A stretch of DNA of 48,495 bases, from positions 1-48,495 of the forward strand of contig NZ_BBWZ01000038.1 in assembly GCF_001015055.1 (NCBI RefSeq), read 5' to 3'. The stretch's first letter is position 1. Each line of letters opens with the position of its first letter. The DNA comes from Aneurinibacillus tyrosinisolvens. GTDB lineage: Bacteria > Bacillota > Bacilli > Aneurinibacillales > Aneurinibacillaceae. The notes beneath the pieces are model-generated. The model searched no databases and was not told the origin of the DNA. It worked only from the letters and a program-made list of their open reading frames with translations. A program made the translations under genes and the position numbers. Positions 36,485 to 46,168 of the stretch are shown one piece after another.

Positions 36485-38566
36485 ATGGGACGCGATTTCC
36501 CTTTAGCCAGAACTCGTAATATCGGTATCATGGCTCATATCGATGCCGGTAAAACGACGACGACTGAGCGTATCCTGTTCTATACCGGCCGCGTGCACAA
36601 AATCGGTGAAACACACGAAGGTGCTTCGCAAATGGACTGGATGGAACAAGAGCAAGAGCGTGGTATCACGATTACGTCGGCTGCCACAACTGCTCAATGG
36701 AAAGAACACCGTGTAAACATTATTGATACACCTGGACACGTAGACTTCACAGTGGAAGTAGAACGTTCCCTTCGTGTACTTGATGGTGCGGTTGGGGTTC
36801 TTGACGCACAGTCTGGTGTAGAACCACAAACAGAAACAGTATGGCGCCAGGCAACAACATACGGCGTACCACGTATTGTTTTCGTAAACAAGATGGATAA
36901 ACTGGGAGCCGACTTCCTGTATTCTGTACGTACGCTTCATGAGCGTTTACAAGCGAATGCACACCCGATTCAATTGCCGATCGGTGCGGAAGACGATTTC
37001 CGTGGAATCATTGACCTTGTTGAGAAAAAGACATACATCTATACCAATGACCTTGGTACAGATATCGAAACTACTGACGGTTTCCCGGCTGAATATGCAG
37101 ATCAAGCAGAAGAACTGCGTGGCAAGTTAATTGAAGCAGTTGCTGATTTCGATGAAGATCTTATGATGAAGTATCTTGAAGGTGAAGAAGTTTCTATTGC
37201 GGAGCTTAAAGCGGCAATTCGTAAAGGGACCATTAGCGTTCAATTCTTCCCTGTTGTTTGCGGTTCGGCCTTCAAGAATAAAGGTGTTCAACCAATGCTT
37301 GACGCTGTTATTGACTACCTTCCATCGCCACTTGATGTTCCATCGATTAAAGGGGTACTTCCAGACAGCGATGAGCAGGTAACACGTGAATCTAGCGATG
37401 AAGGTCCATTCTCGGCCCTCGCTTTCAAAATCATGACGGACCCTTATGTAGGTAAGCTAACGTTCTTCCGCGTATATTCAGGTACACTTGAATCCGGTTC
37501 ATACGTATTGAACTCTACAAAAGGCAAGCGTGAGCGTATCGGTCGTATTCTGCAAATGCATGCGAACTCCCGTGAAGAAATCAAAATGGTTTACTCCGGT
37601 GATATCGCTGCAGGTGTAGGTTTAAAAGATACAACAACTGGCGATACTCTTTGCGACGAGAAGGATCCTGTAATTCTTGAAGCTATGGAATTCCCTGAGC
37701 CGGTTATTCGTATTGCAATCGAGCCAAAAACAAAAGCCGACCAGGATAAAATGGGTATGGCGCTTTCAAAACTGGCTGATGAGGATCCAACATTCAAAAC
37801 GTATACTGATGAAGAAACAGGACAAACGATTATCGCTGGTATGGGTGAGCTTCACCTTGATATCATTGTGGATCGTATGCGCCGTGAATTCAAAGTAGAA
37901 GCGAATGTAGGTGCTCCACAGGTTGCATTCAAAGAATCCTTCCGCCAACCTGCGAAAGTTGAAGCTAAATATGCTAAGCAGTCCGGTGGTAAGGGTCAAT
38001 ACGGCCACGTTGTGGTTGAATTCGAACCAGGTGAACCAGGTTCAGGCTATATCTTTGAAAACAAGGTCGTTGGTGGTGCGATTCCTCGTGAATATGTCCC
38101 GGCAGTACAAGCTGGTATCGAAGAAGCCATGTCAAATGGTGTTCTTGCAGGCTATCCGCTGCTTGACCTGAAAGCTCGACTTGTTCATGGTAGCTACCAT
38201 GAAGTTGACTCATCTGAGATGGCGTTCAAAATCGCCGGATCTATGGCGTTCAAAGAAGCTGGTAAGAAGGCAAACCCTGCTATTCTTGAACCAATGATGA
38301 GAGTAGAAGTAACTGTACCGGAAGAATACATGGGCGATATTATGGGTGACGTTAGTTCTCGTCGCGGACGTATCGAAGGTATGGAAGCTCGCGGTAACGC
38401 GCAGGTAGTTCGTGCGTTTGTACCACTTTCTGAAATGTTCGGTTATGCAACAAACCTGCGTTCCCGTACACAAGGCCGCGGTACGTACTCTATGCACTTC
38501 GATCACTATGAAGAAGTACCGAGAAACATCGCGGAAGAAATTATTAAAAAAGCTAAAGGTGTTTAA
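36485..38566 (+). CDS. fusA: Elongation factor G
   Basis: EF-G is the GTPase that drives translocation. The 693-residue product has G1 AHIDAGKTT (about 18-26), switch region [11 protein letters not shown]3 DTPGHVDF, G4 NKMDKLGAD, and domains II-V through the C-terminal [24 protein letters not shown]. Nothing is missing compared with family length (about 692). The ATG follows GAAAGGGG. Single-copy status cannot be judged from this window. Confidence 0.97.
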   Translation: MGRDFPLARTRNIGIMAHIDAGKTTTTERILFYTGRVHKIGETHEGASQMDWMEQEQERGITITSAATTAQWKEHRVNIIDTPGHVDFTVEVERSLRVLDGAVGVLDAQSGVEPQTETVWRQATTYGVPRIVFVNKMDKLGADFLYSVRTLHERLQANAHPIQLPIGAEDDFRGIIDLVEKKTYIYTNDLGTDIETTDGFPAEYADQAEELRGKLIEAVADFDEDLMMKYLEGEEVSIAELKAAIRKGTISVQFFPVVCGSAFKNKGVQPMLDAVIDYLPSPLDVPSIKGVLPDSDEQVTRESSDEGPFSALAFKIMTDPYVGKLTFFRVYSGTLESGSYVLNSTKGKRERIGRILQMHANSREEIKMVYSGDIAAGVGLKDTTTGDTLCDEKDPVILEAMEFPEPVIRIAIEPKTKADQDKMGMALSKLADEDPTFKTYTDEETGQTIIAGMGELHLDIIVDRMRREFKVEANVGAPQVAFKESFRQPAKVEAKYAKQSGGKGQYGHVVVEFEPGEPGSGYIFENKVVGGAIPREYVPAVQAGIEEAMSNGVLAGYPLLDLKARLVHGSYHEVDSSEMAFKIAGSMAFKEAGKKANPAILEPMMRVEVTVPEEYMGDIMGDVSSRRGRIEGMEARGNAQVVRAFVPLSEMFGYATNLRSRTQGRGTYSMHFDHYEEVPRNIAEEIIKKAKGV

Positions 38567-38597
38567 TTTTTAATAAAACCCCTTTATTGTAAACCGA

Positions 38598-38650
38598 GAA
38601 AGGTTTAAAATGTGTAGTGGGTACATACCCGTTTCCCATTTTGACCTTTC
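38598..38650 (+). repeat. Nested hairpin between fusA and tuf
   Basis: GAAAGGT/ACCTTTC (38598-38604 and 38644-38650), AAAATG/CATTTT (38607-38612 and 38637-38642) and GGG/CCC (38619-38621 and 38628-38630) nest in one long hairpin. It is not followed by a T run. It may be a processing site or mRNA stabiliser giving tuf its own abundance. Confidence 0.7.
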
Positions 38651-38701
38651 TTGCAAATACTTAATTAAAAAACCAACCTTATTAAGGAGGCTTTTTTCCA
38701 A

Positions 38702-39892
<1,191 letters not shown>

Positions 39893-39910
39893 TAACTTCA
39901 CTGTATATAG

Positions 39911-39942
39911 AAAAGGACCCGGCTTTTGCCGGGTCCTTTTTG
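39911..39942. terminator. Terminator between convergent tuf and mnmH
   Basis: AAAAGGACCCGGC (39911-39923) and GCCGGGTCCTTTT (39928-39940) form a symmetric 13-bp stem with A and T tracts on either side, so it can stop transcription from both directions. Confidence 0.92.
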
Positions 39943-39945
39943 TAA

Positions 39946-41025
39946 TCAGGAAATTCGTGCCTTTTTTGATTTGCGTTTTTTATCTGCATGGTACTCCATC
40001 AGTTGTTTTGCCGCCTGCTTAATGTCCGAGGCATCAACATGGATAAATTCCCCTTCATACTCTTCTTCCTTGTGCGAATACCGGGGGTCGTAATATGTTT
40101 GAAGCAGGGTACGTATAAAGAGACGGTATTTTCGTTCTACCAGGTAGCGGTAGCAATCATTGCGGGCAGATGTCTCCATCCGGCGGGCGATTGCCTGAAA
40201 TGCCTCGGTAACTTGTTGAATAAACCAGCCTTTATCCTGGTACGGTATAATATAATCCTCATATAAACGCTCTACTCTTACCTCCAGTGGAGCCTCTACA
40301 GAAAAATGAATTCCTTTTCTTTTTCCTTCAACTAAAAACTCGGGCAGTACGATTTTTCCGATCCTTCGGCTTTCTGCCTCCATGTAAGCATACGAGTCAT
40401 CATTTTTCTTTATTTCAAGAAGATTTTCATATAACAAAGCGTCAAACATCTTCTGATTTTTTTCTTCAATGCCAATGGAACCGAATACAGAGCCACGGTG
40501 TCCGGCATAATCCTCTAAGTCCAGAACATGCTGCTCCCAGGCTGCAAGCTGGGTAAGAATATGCGTTTTTCCAACCCCGGTCATTCCGTGCAGCACGTAA
40601 AGTACATCAGGAAGGAGGGCAGCCGTTAAATGTTCGTTAACATGCTGGCGGTACGCTCTATATCCGCCTGTAAGACGTAAAACCGGAAGGCCTGAGAACT
40701 GGGCAAAAGTAGCCATAGAAAGGCTGCGCATCCCACCTCGCCAGCAAAAAACAACAGGCTGTTTACCCGTAGTATGCTCCTTGATTTGCTCCATTAACCG
40801 GGGGAGTTTTGGCGATACAAGGTGCATCCCCTGCCATTTCGCTTCCTTCTGGCCGCGGTGCTTGTATGCGATACCGATTTCGGCGCGCTCTTCATCTGTA
40901 AACAATGGAACATTCACCGCGCCAGGAATGGTTGCCTCTTTATATTCTCCAGGGCTGCGGACATCAATTAGTACATAATCTTTTTCCTGTTTGGCTAATT
41001 TTTCTACAGGAATATCTCTTGTCAT
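39946..41025 (-). CDS. mnmH: tRNA 2-selenouridine synthase (SelU)
   Basis: MnmH replaces sulfur of 2-thiouridine at the wobble position of certain tRNAs with selenium, using selenophosphate from SelD. The 359-residue product has an N-terminal rhodanese domain with the catalytic Cys94 in FCWRGGMRS, and a C-terminal P-loop domain with HGMTGVGKTHIL (about 146-157). ATG 41025 gives the family N terminus (MTRDIPVEKLAKQEKDYVLIDVRSPGEY); AAGGAG lies 14 nt upstream, so the TTG directly before it is possible. An upstream in-frame extension overlaps selD and is ignored. It diverges from selD, its selenium donor. Confidence 0.92.
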   Translation of the reverse strand: MTRDIPVEKLAKQEKDYVLIDVRSPGEYKEATIPGAVNVPLFTDEERAEIGIAYKHRGQKEAKWQGMHLVSPKLPRLMEQIKEHTTGKQPVVFCWRGGMRSLSMATFAQFSGLPVLRLTGGYRAYRQHVNEHLTAALLPDVLYVLHGMTGVGKTHILTQLAAWEQHVLDLEDYAGHRGSVFGSIGIEEKNQKMFDALLYENLLEIKKNDDSYAYMEAESRRIGKIVLPEFLVEGKRKGIHFSVEAPLEVRVERLYEDYIIPYQDKGWFIQQVTEAFQAIARRMETSARNDCYRYLVERKYRLFIRTLLQTYYDPRYSHKEEEYEGEFIHVDASDIKQAAKQLMEYHADKKRKSKKARIS

Positions 41026-41046
41026 CAAAGCAAGTACATCTCCTTT

Positions 41047-41074
41047 TTGAAGTGGAAGGCCTCTATGGTATAGT
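41047..41074 (+). promoter_or_regulatory. selD-selA promoter
   Basis: TTGAAG (41047-41052), a 16-bp spacer and TATAGT (41069-41074), in the 79-bp divergent gap between mnmH and selD. The transcript would start about 25 bp before the selD GTG. Confidence 0.6.
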
Positions 41075-41104
41075 AAAGATATAACAATGAAAGGGGTGGA
41101 CAGA

Positions 41105-42157
41105 GTGGACAAGGAAATCATTAAGCTTACATCACTCTCGACAAAGGCTGGTTGAGGCTGCAAAATCGGCCCGGCCGACCTGGCGCAAGTTTTGTGCCAT
41201 TTACCCAAGCAGTCAACAACAGACGCAAACGTTCTTGTAGGTTTAAATGTTCCCGATGATGCCGGTGTTTATAAGTTGAACGACGAAACAGCGCTGGTGC
41301 AGACGGTTGACTATTTTACCCCTATTGTCGACGATCCATACCTGTTTGGTCAAATTGCAGCGTCAAACGCCCTGAGTGATGTGTATGCAATGGGCGGAAA
41401 ACCACTTACAGTTCTGAACATCGTAGGCTTCCCTATTAAAAAGCTTGACCCATCTATTTTAGCAGAAATTTTGCGTGGTGCGTCAGATAAAGTAATGGAA
41501 GCGGGAGCTGTCATCATTGGCGGCCACTCAATTGATGATCAGGAGCCGAAGTTTGGCATGGCGGTTACAGGCACAGTCCATCCGGATAAAGTGTGGACGA
41601 ACCATGGTGCTAAACCTGGGGATGTGCTCATATTAACCAAACCAATTGGTGTTGGCATCCAGACAACGGGGATTAAACGGGACTTGCTTCAGGCTCAAGA
41701 AATCGAGCGAGTATCCCGTGTGATGGCGGAGCTAAATAAAACTCCAGCAGAGATTGCTGCTCCATTCTCCGTTCATTCATGTACCGATATTACAGGATTT
41801 GGCCTGCTGGGCCATTTGAAAGAAATGGCGGAAGGAAGCGGAGTGGGCATAGAACTGAATACAGACAATGTTCCTATTCTTCCACGGACGCGGGAATTAG
41901 CGGAACTCGGGGCTGTACCAGGAGGAACGAAAGCCAATTATGCCTGGCTGCAGGACAATGTTTTGTATCCGGAAACAATGGATGAAATCGATCGATGGAT
42001 TTTATGCGATGCCGTTACCTCGGGTGGCCTGGCCCTCAGTCTTCCAGCTGAACAGGCAGATAAGTTACTTATACGGCTGCATGAAACAGGAATTGAGGAA
42101 GCCCGCCTTATCGGACAGATTACAGCGGACCATCCCGGTAAAATTCGCGTCCTGTAA
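41105..42157 (+). CDS. selD: Selenophosphate synthetase, itself a selenoprotein (in-frame UGA = Sec17)
   Basis: SelD makes selenophosphate from selenide and ATP, the donor for selenocysteine and 2-selenouridine. From GTG 41105 (GGGG eight bases before) the frame reads VDKEIIKLTSLSTKAG, then TGA at 41153-41155, then GCKIGPADLAQVLCHLPK and on to 42157 without another stop. The TGA falls exactly at the catalytic Cys/Sec17 position of the family (GCGCK or GUGCK), so it encodes selenocysteine; the product is 350 residues. The ATP-binding Lys20 and the AIRS-type domains with Gly-rich and Asp motifs (GGHSIDDQEPKFGMAVTG) are intact. A hairpin right after the UGA could be the SECIS. selA follows. Confidence 0.93.
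41156..41198 (+). promoter_or_regulatory. Putative bacterial SECIS element in selD
   Basis: Immediately after the UGA, GGC-UG-CAAAA (41156-41165) can pair with UUUUG-U-GCC (41190-41198). The GC-rich interior can form GCC/GGC around a loop starting CGG, or the tighter UCGGC/GCCGA hairpin. The distance from UGA to the apical loop is about 15-16 nt, near the lower limit for bacterial SECIS. Function is inferred. Confidence 0.6.
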
Positions 42158-42208
42158 TGCACTAACAGATATGGCCGTCTGTTCATTTGGTGAATCAAGG
42201 AGTAAAAA

Positions 42209-43627
42209 ATGAACGCTGAACAAAAGCAAAAATTACGCAGTCTTCCCGCTGTTCATAAATTTATTCAGGAGCCGGACTTTATACAGTGGCGCTCGGAGAA
42301 CGGTTATGGGGAAGAAGAACTTGTCCCGATTATCCGGCAAGTCATAGAGGATGAGCGGCAAGCCATTATGAGCGGGGAATCGGAAAAAGAAGACAAGATG
42401 TATAATTGTATAGATTTTTGGATTTCTATGCTCCAGAAACATGTTTATACATTATACGAACCCCATCTCGTACGCGTCATTAACGGCGCTGGAGTGATTC
42501 TTCACACGAACCTCGGCAGGGCGGTTCTTTCTGAACGGGCGGTTCAGCATATGACAGAGGTTGCCCTCCATTACAGCAATTTGGAGTATCACCTCGGGAA
42601 AGGAACCAGGGGTTCGCGCCATGACCATGTGGAAAGGCTGATTACCCGGTTAACAGGGGCAGAATCGGCTATGGTAGTCAACAACAATGCCGCTGCTGTT
42701 TTCCTCGTTTTGCGTCAGATGGCGGGTGGGAGAGAGGTTATTGTCTCCCGTGGGCAGCTTGTAGAGATTGGCGGTTCGTTTCGTGTTTCGGAAATTATGC
42801 GGGAGAGCGGTGCTATTTTACGTGAGGTTGGAACGACAAATAAAACGCACCCGTATGATTATGAAAACCACATTACAGACCAAACGGCTTTGCTGATGAA
42901 GGTACATACAAGCAATTTCAAAATAACCGGTTTTACCAAAGAGGTATGTATGGAAGAATTGGCCGAAATCGGGCGAAGAAACGAGATTCCTATATACGAG
43001 GATTTGGGAAGCGGTATGCTGTATAACCTGGCTGCGCACGGAATTGGCGATGAACCGCTTGTTTCAGATGTAGTCAAGGCAGGTGCAGACATTATTTCTT
43101 TTAGTGGGGATAAGCTTCTTGGCGGTCCCCAGGCAGGTATCATTGCAGGGAAGAAGAAATATATCGATGCGATGAAAAAAAACCAGATGGCCCGTGTACT
43201 CCGGGTGGACAAGGTTACACTTGCTGCTCTGGAGTCTACGCTTCTATCCTACCTGCATCCGGAGCGTGCTGTTCATGACATCCCTGTACTTCGTGATATT
43301 CTGCAGCCTGCTGAAGCAGTAAAACAGCGGGCGGATTCGTTTGCTTCAGCGATGAAGGCTTCCGGCCTTGATGTTACCGCAGTGGTGCGTGAGGATGAAG
43401 CTGAGGTAGGGGGCGGAACGCTTCCGGGAGTGACTGTTCCCTCATGGGTTGTTGCCCTTCGCTCTGCGCGCCACAGTGCCTCATCTCTCGAGCGGCTGCT
43501 CCGTTGTGGAAACCCGGCTGTTATCGGAAGAATTCATGATGACTGGTTTCTGCTTGACTTTCGAACGATTTCGGAAAATGAAATCGAAGTAGTTATAGAG
43601 GCCGTGAAAAAAGCCATTAAAGAGTAA
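42209..43627 (+). CDS. selA: L-seryl-tRNA(Sec) selenium transferase
   Basis: SelA is the PLP enzyme that converts Ser-tRNA(Sec) to Sec-tRNA(Sec) with selenophosphate. The 472-residue protein has the N-terminal tRNA-binding region, INGAGVILHTNLGRA, and the PLP lysine (about K302) in SFSGDKLLGGPQAGII, all typical. The ATG follows AAGGAG. It lies 51 nt after selD, probably in one transcript. selB and the tRNA(Sec) gene, normally needed alongside, are not in the window. Confidence 0.96.
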   Translation: MNAEQKQKLRSLPAVHKFIQEPDFIQWRSENGYGEEELVPIIRQVIEDERQAIMSGESEKEDKMYNCIDFWISMLQKHVYTLYEPHLVRVINGAGVILHTNLGRAVLSERAVQHMTEVALHYSNLEYHLGKGTRGSRHDHVERLITRLTGAESAMVVNNNAAAVFLVLRQMAGGREVIVSRGQLVEIGGSFRVSEIMRESGAILREVGTTNKTHPYDYENHITDQTALLMKVHTSNFKITGFTKEVCMEELAEIGRRNEIPIYEDLGSGMLYNLAAHGIGDEPLVSDVVKAGADIISFSGDKLLGGPQAGIIAGKKKYIDAMKKNQMARVLRVDKVTLAALESTLLSYLHPERAVHDIPVLRDILQPAEAVKQRADSFASAMKASGLDVTAVVREDEAEVGGGTLPGVTVPSWVVALRSARHSASSLERLLRCGNPAVIGRIHDDWFLLDFRTISENEIEVVIEAVKKAIKE

Positions 43628-43630
43628 ACC

Positions 43631-43669
43631 AAAAGAAGCCGCCTGCGAATTGGACAGGCGGCTTCTTTT
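43631..43669. terminator. Bidirectional terminator between selA and the ftsW-like gene
   Basis: AAAAGAAGCCGCCTG (43631-43645) and CAGGCGGCTTCTTTT (43655-43669) form a 15-bp symmetric stem between convergent genes. Confidence 0.95.
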
Positions 43670-43676
43670 CATGCGC

Positions 43677-44864
43677 TTAGGCCTTTTTTCGAATGTTTTT
43701 AAAAGCGACAACCGCCGAGTTGGAAGAAGGCTCTTCTACGGCTGCCTTTTTCAACTCCTGTTTATATGTTTCCCGCGAAATGCTCAGTACGATCCCAATG
43801 CTAATCATGTTGACCAGCAGCGATGAGCCACCATAGCTAATAAAGGGGAGGGGGACACCCGTAATTGGAATCAACCCGGTGACACCGCCGATATTAATAA
43901 ACGCCTGGATAAATATCATGCTTACCACGCCAATCCCCATAAGATTTGCAAACGGATCCTGCAGCCGGAGGGTAACGGTGATAATTCTCCATAGATAAAA
44001 CAGGTAGATGAGCAGGAAGAGTGTTCCTCCGATAAACCCTAATTCTTCGGACATAATCGCAAAAATAAAGTCCGTCTGCGCTTCCGGAAGATAGAGGAAC
44101 TTCTCAATGCTTTTACCGAAGCCAGCCCCGGCTATTCCCCCATGCGCCAGTGCAAAGTAAGAATGCATTAATTGAAACCCCTTATCCAATCCATTCGCCC
44201 CATCAGCCCACGGATCGCTGAAATTAGCAATACGTGCCCATCGGTAAGGAGATGTAACGATATAAATAATGCTAAAGATAGAAAAAACTACGCCTAGTGC
44301 AGCCAGGTGTTTTAAGTTGGCGCCGCCGGCAAAAATAACGGCAGCTGCTGTAAGAGCTAAAATGGTAGCGGAGCCAAAGTCAGGCTGCTTCGCAATAATG
44401 AGGAAAAAAGCACCGACGATGACCATGCTAGGCATGAAGCCTTTCTTAAAATGGCGGACATGTTCTCCTTTTTTCGCAATCAATGCCGATAAATAAATAA
44501 TAACAGCAAGCTTGGCAAATTCAGCGGGCTGAACTGAAAAAGCACCCAAACTAATCCAGCTGCGTGCACCGTTTAGCCTAGTACCTATACCTGGAATAAG
44601 GACGGCGGCCAAAATAAAAAGGGCAGTAACCATAATCGGAACAAATGACTTTTTAAAAAATGTATAGGGGACGTTCATTATGGAGAACATCGCTGTGATT
44701 CCAATTAACGCCCACATCAACTGTTTCTTCATGAAGTAAGTATCGTTATGGAACTTGTACAGGGAAAAGACGGAGCTGGCACTGTATACCATCACAATCC
44801 CAAATCCAACGAGCAGCAACGTGAGGATAAGAAGTAAAAAGTCGGGCTTTCCTCTTGTTTTCAT
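43677..44864 (-). CDS. SEDS-family peptidoglycan glycosyltransferase, FtsW/SpoVE-like
   Basis: The 395-residue membrane protein is a SEDS glycosyltransferase (FtsW, RodA, SpoVE) that polymerises lipid II with a partner transpeptidase. It has about ten hydrophobic spans, the conserved loops ARSWISLGAFSVQPAEFAKL and KQPDFGSA, and near the C terminus PLPFISYGGSSLL. FtsW/SpoVE is preferred over RodA because of SIGIVLSISRE after that motif, but the exact role (division or spore cortex) cannot be decided. ATG 44864 follows TTGGAGGAATCT; the longer in-frame start 57 nt upstream has no Shine-Dalgarno site. No partner penicillin-binding protein lies nearby. Confidence 0.88.
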   Translation of the reverse strand: MKTRGKPDFLLLILTLLLVGFGIVMVYSASSVFSLYKFHNDTYFMKKQLMWALIGITAMFSIMNVPYTFFKKSFVPIMVTALFILAAVLIPGIGTRLNGARSWISLGAFSVQPAEFAKLAVIIYLSALIAKKGEHVRHFKKGFMPSMVIVGAFFLIIAKQPDFGSATILALTAAAVIFAGGANLKHLAALGVVFSIFSIIYIVTSPYRWARIANFSDPWADGANGLDKGFQLMHSYFALAHGGIAGAGFGKSIEKFLYLPEAQTDFIFAIMSEELGFIGGTLFLLIYLFYLWRIITVTLRLQDPFANLMGIGVVSMIFIQAFINIGGVTGLIPITGVPLPFISYGGSSLLVNMISIGIVLSISRETYKQELKKAAVEEPSSNSAVVAFKNIRKKA

Positions 44865-44982
44865 AGATTCCTCCAATAAGGATTGATGCATTTTAATTTT
44901 AATGATGAAGCTTCTACTCATAGTTTACTATACTCTTGCCTGTTGAGCCGAGCATTTTTTTAATTTTTTTACCAACGCAACA

Positions 44983-45021
44983 TTAATGCCGCGTTAACAT
45001 TTCATTCATATTAACTTAATA
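44983..45021 (+). promoter_or_regulatory. Pho boxes upstream of phoU
   Basis: TTAATG (44983), TTAACA (44994), TTCATA (45005) and TTAATA (45016) are spaced exactly 11 bp apart on the coding strand, close to the Bacillus PhoP consensus TT(A/C/T)ACA-N5. They end 22 bp before a perfect -10, covering the -35 position. Confidence 0.72.
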
Positions 45022-45043
45022 ATTTTCGAGTATGATTATCTAC

Positions 45044-45049
45044 TATAAT
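45044..45049 (+). promoter_or_regulatory. phoU -10 element
   Basis: A perfect TATAAT with no recognisable -35 hexamer (AATTTT at that position). Together with the Pho boxes upstream this suggests PhoP-dependent transcription of phoU. Confidence 0.6.
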
Positions 45050-45141
45050 CTTATTTGCAGCAGGCCGTTGATATAAAGTTAAAAATTAGGAATGTCAATT
45101 TCGATAAACATATGACAAGAGAAACGGGGAGAGAAACCTCA

Positions 45142-45786
45142 ATGCAGGAAAACCAAATAATGGAGTTAAAGGATAAAGTTTTAGAATTGGCATATTTAGC
45201 CCAGGAAGGTTTTATTCAATCATGGAAGTCATTTGAGGAAGGAAATCTTGAAATAGCCAAAGGGGTCATTGTCCGCGATGAAAAGTTGAATGTGGTGGCC
45301 GAAAAAATCTTTAAAATGAGCTTAAGCTTGATTGCTCTCCAGGCTCCTGTTGCCACTGATTTACGAATGGTCGGTTCGTACTTAAAAATCGCTACGGATC
45401 TTGAGAGGATTGGAGATTTAGCAGTGGAAATTGCTAAAGTCGTTGTCCGTCTCGGCGGAAGTCCGTACGCCATTTCGTTATTCGAAATTCCTACAATGGC
45501 TGCAAAAGTTCACGAGATGCTTGATGTAGGCGTAGAAGCACTGCGCAGCTGGGATACGAGCCGGCTGCGCTCCCTTGATGAAATGGATGATGTGATTGAT
45601 GCATATTACAGCAAATGTTTTAATTATCTGGAAGTCAGTATGGAAAGCAATCCGGCCTTTGTTAAAGAAGGAGCGCAGCTGCTGAAAGTAATCCAAACAC
45701 TGGAACGCATTGGAGACCATACTACCAATCTTGGTGAATGGACTTTCTATATGACAACAGGAAGTATTGCAGACTTAAATACATGA
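45142..45786 (+). CDS. phoU: Phosphate signalling regulator PhoU
   Basis: PhoU links the Pst transporter to the PhoR/PhoP system and tempers phosphate uptake. The 214-residue product shows two tandem three-helix repeats, each with the metal-binding E-x3-D signature (DLERIGDLAVEIAKVV near 85-100 and LERIGDHTTNLGEW near the C terminus). ATG 45142 is chosen because ACGGGGAGAG lies about 10 nt upstream; earlier in-frame starts have no ribosome-binding site. It is a single gene far from pstSCAB, yet has its own Pho boxes. Confidence 0.93.
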   Translation: MQENQIMELKDKVLELAYLAQEGFIQSWKSFEEGNLEIAKGVIVRDEKLNVVAEKIFKMSLSLIALQAPVATDLRMVGSYLKIATDLERIGDLAVEIAKVVVRLGGSPYAISLFEIPTMAAKVHEMLDVGVEALRSWDTSRLRSLDEMDDVIDAYYSKCFNYLEVSMESNPAFVKEGAQLLKVIQTLERIGDHTTNLGEWTFYMTTGSIADLNT

Positions 45787-45793
45787 GAAGAAG

Positions 45794-45821
45794 GGGCTGT
45801 CTTTGTGACAGTTCTTTTTTT
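45794..45821 (+). terminator. Terminator after phoU
   Basis: GGGCTGTC (45794-45801) pairs with GACAGTTC (45807-45814) using two G-T pairs, then seven T. Confidence 0.7.
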
Positions 45822-45954
45822 ATTTCTTATCAGTAAAGCAGCTTGGAATTTTCTTATTGTAAGTTCCGCGTCGCCTATAGAGAAAAATAATAAGCATATT
45901 GATGAGATGGAAACAGAAAATGAGGCACTTGGCAGCTCTGTTACCTCCTCTTAA
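45805..45954 (+). CDS. Possible small membrane peptide (49 aa), weak
   Basis: A GTG-started frame with AGAAGGGG eight bases upstream encodes a hydrophobic N-terminal stretch (VTVLFLFLISKAAWNFLIV) followed by a polar, acidic tail (IEKNNKHIDEMETENEALGSS). The frame ends six bases before a second terminator (45960), which would otherwise have no gene to serve. Against it: its start lies inside the phoU terminator and it has no known relative. A 24-codon frame (MRWKQKMRHLAALLPP..) overlaps it from about 45906. Confidence 0.2.
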   Translation: MTVLFLFLISKAAWNFLIVSSASPIEKNNKHIDEMETENEALGSSVTSS

Positions 45955-45959
45955 TTATG

Positions 45960-46000
45960 AAAGGGTATGTAAGTGAAAAAATACTTGCATGCCCTTTTTT
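45960..46000 (+). terminator. Second terminator in the phoU-dgc gap
   Basis: AAAGGGTATGTAAGT pairs with ACTTGCATGCCCTTT (with G-T pairs), followed by T, ending near 46001. The remaining 46002-46168 is AT-rich with no clear signal beyond a weak TAAAAT at about 46111. Confidence 0.8.
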
Positions 46001-46168
46001 TATAACGGTGTAGGCATAAAGAAATGAAACTTTTGTTATTTCTGTTTCATTTTTTAAAATAATGGGTACTTAGTATCATGGAAGAGGAACAAAAGGTTCA
46101 TTTCATATGGTAAAATAATGCAGATAATTAAATTCTTTACTACATACTTTTGAATGGCGGGAATCATA

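Noticed and set aside
41026..41208. N-terminal extension of mnmH by 61 codons on the minus strand
   Set aside because: It overlaps selD on the opposite strand, has no rhodanese homology, and the family start is at 41025.
41192..42157. selD as a shorter gene starting at TTG 41192
   Set aside because: It would lack the catalytic motif; the upstream in-frame sequence is clearly SelD with UGA at codon 17.
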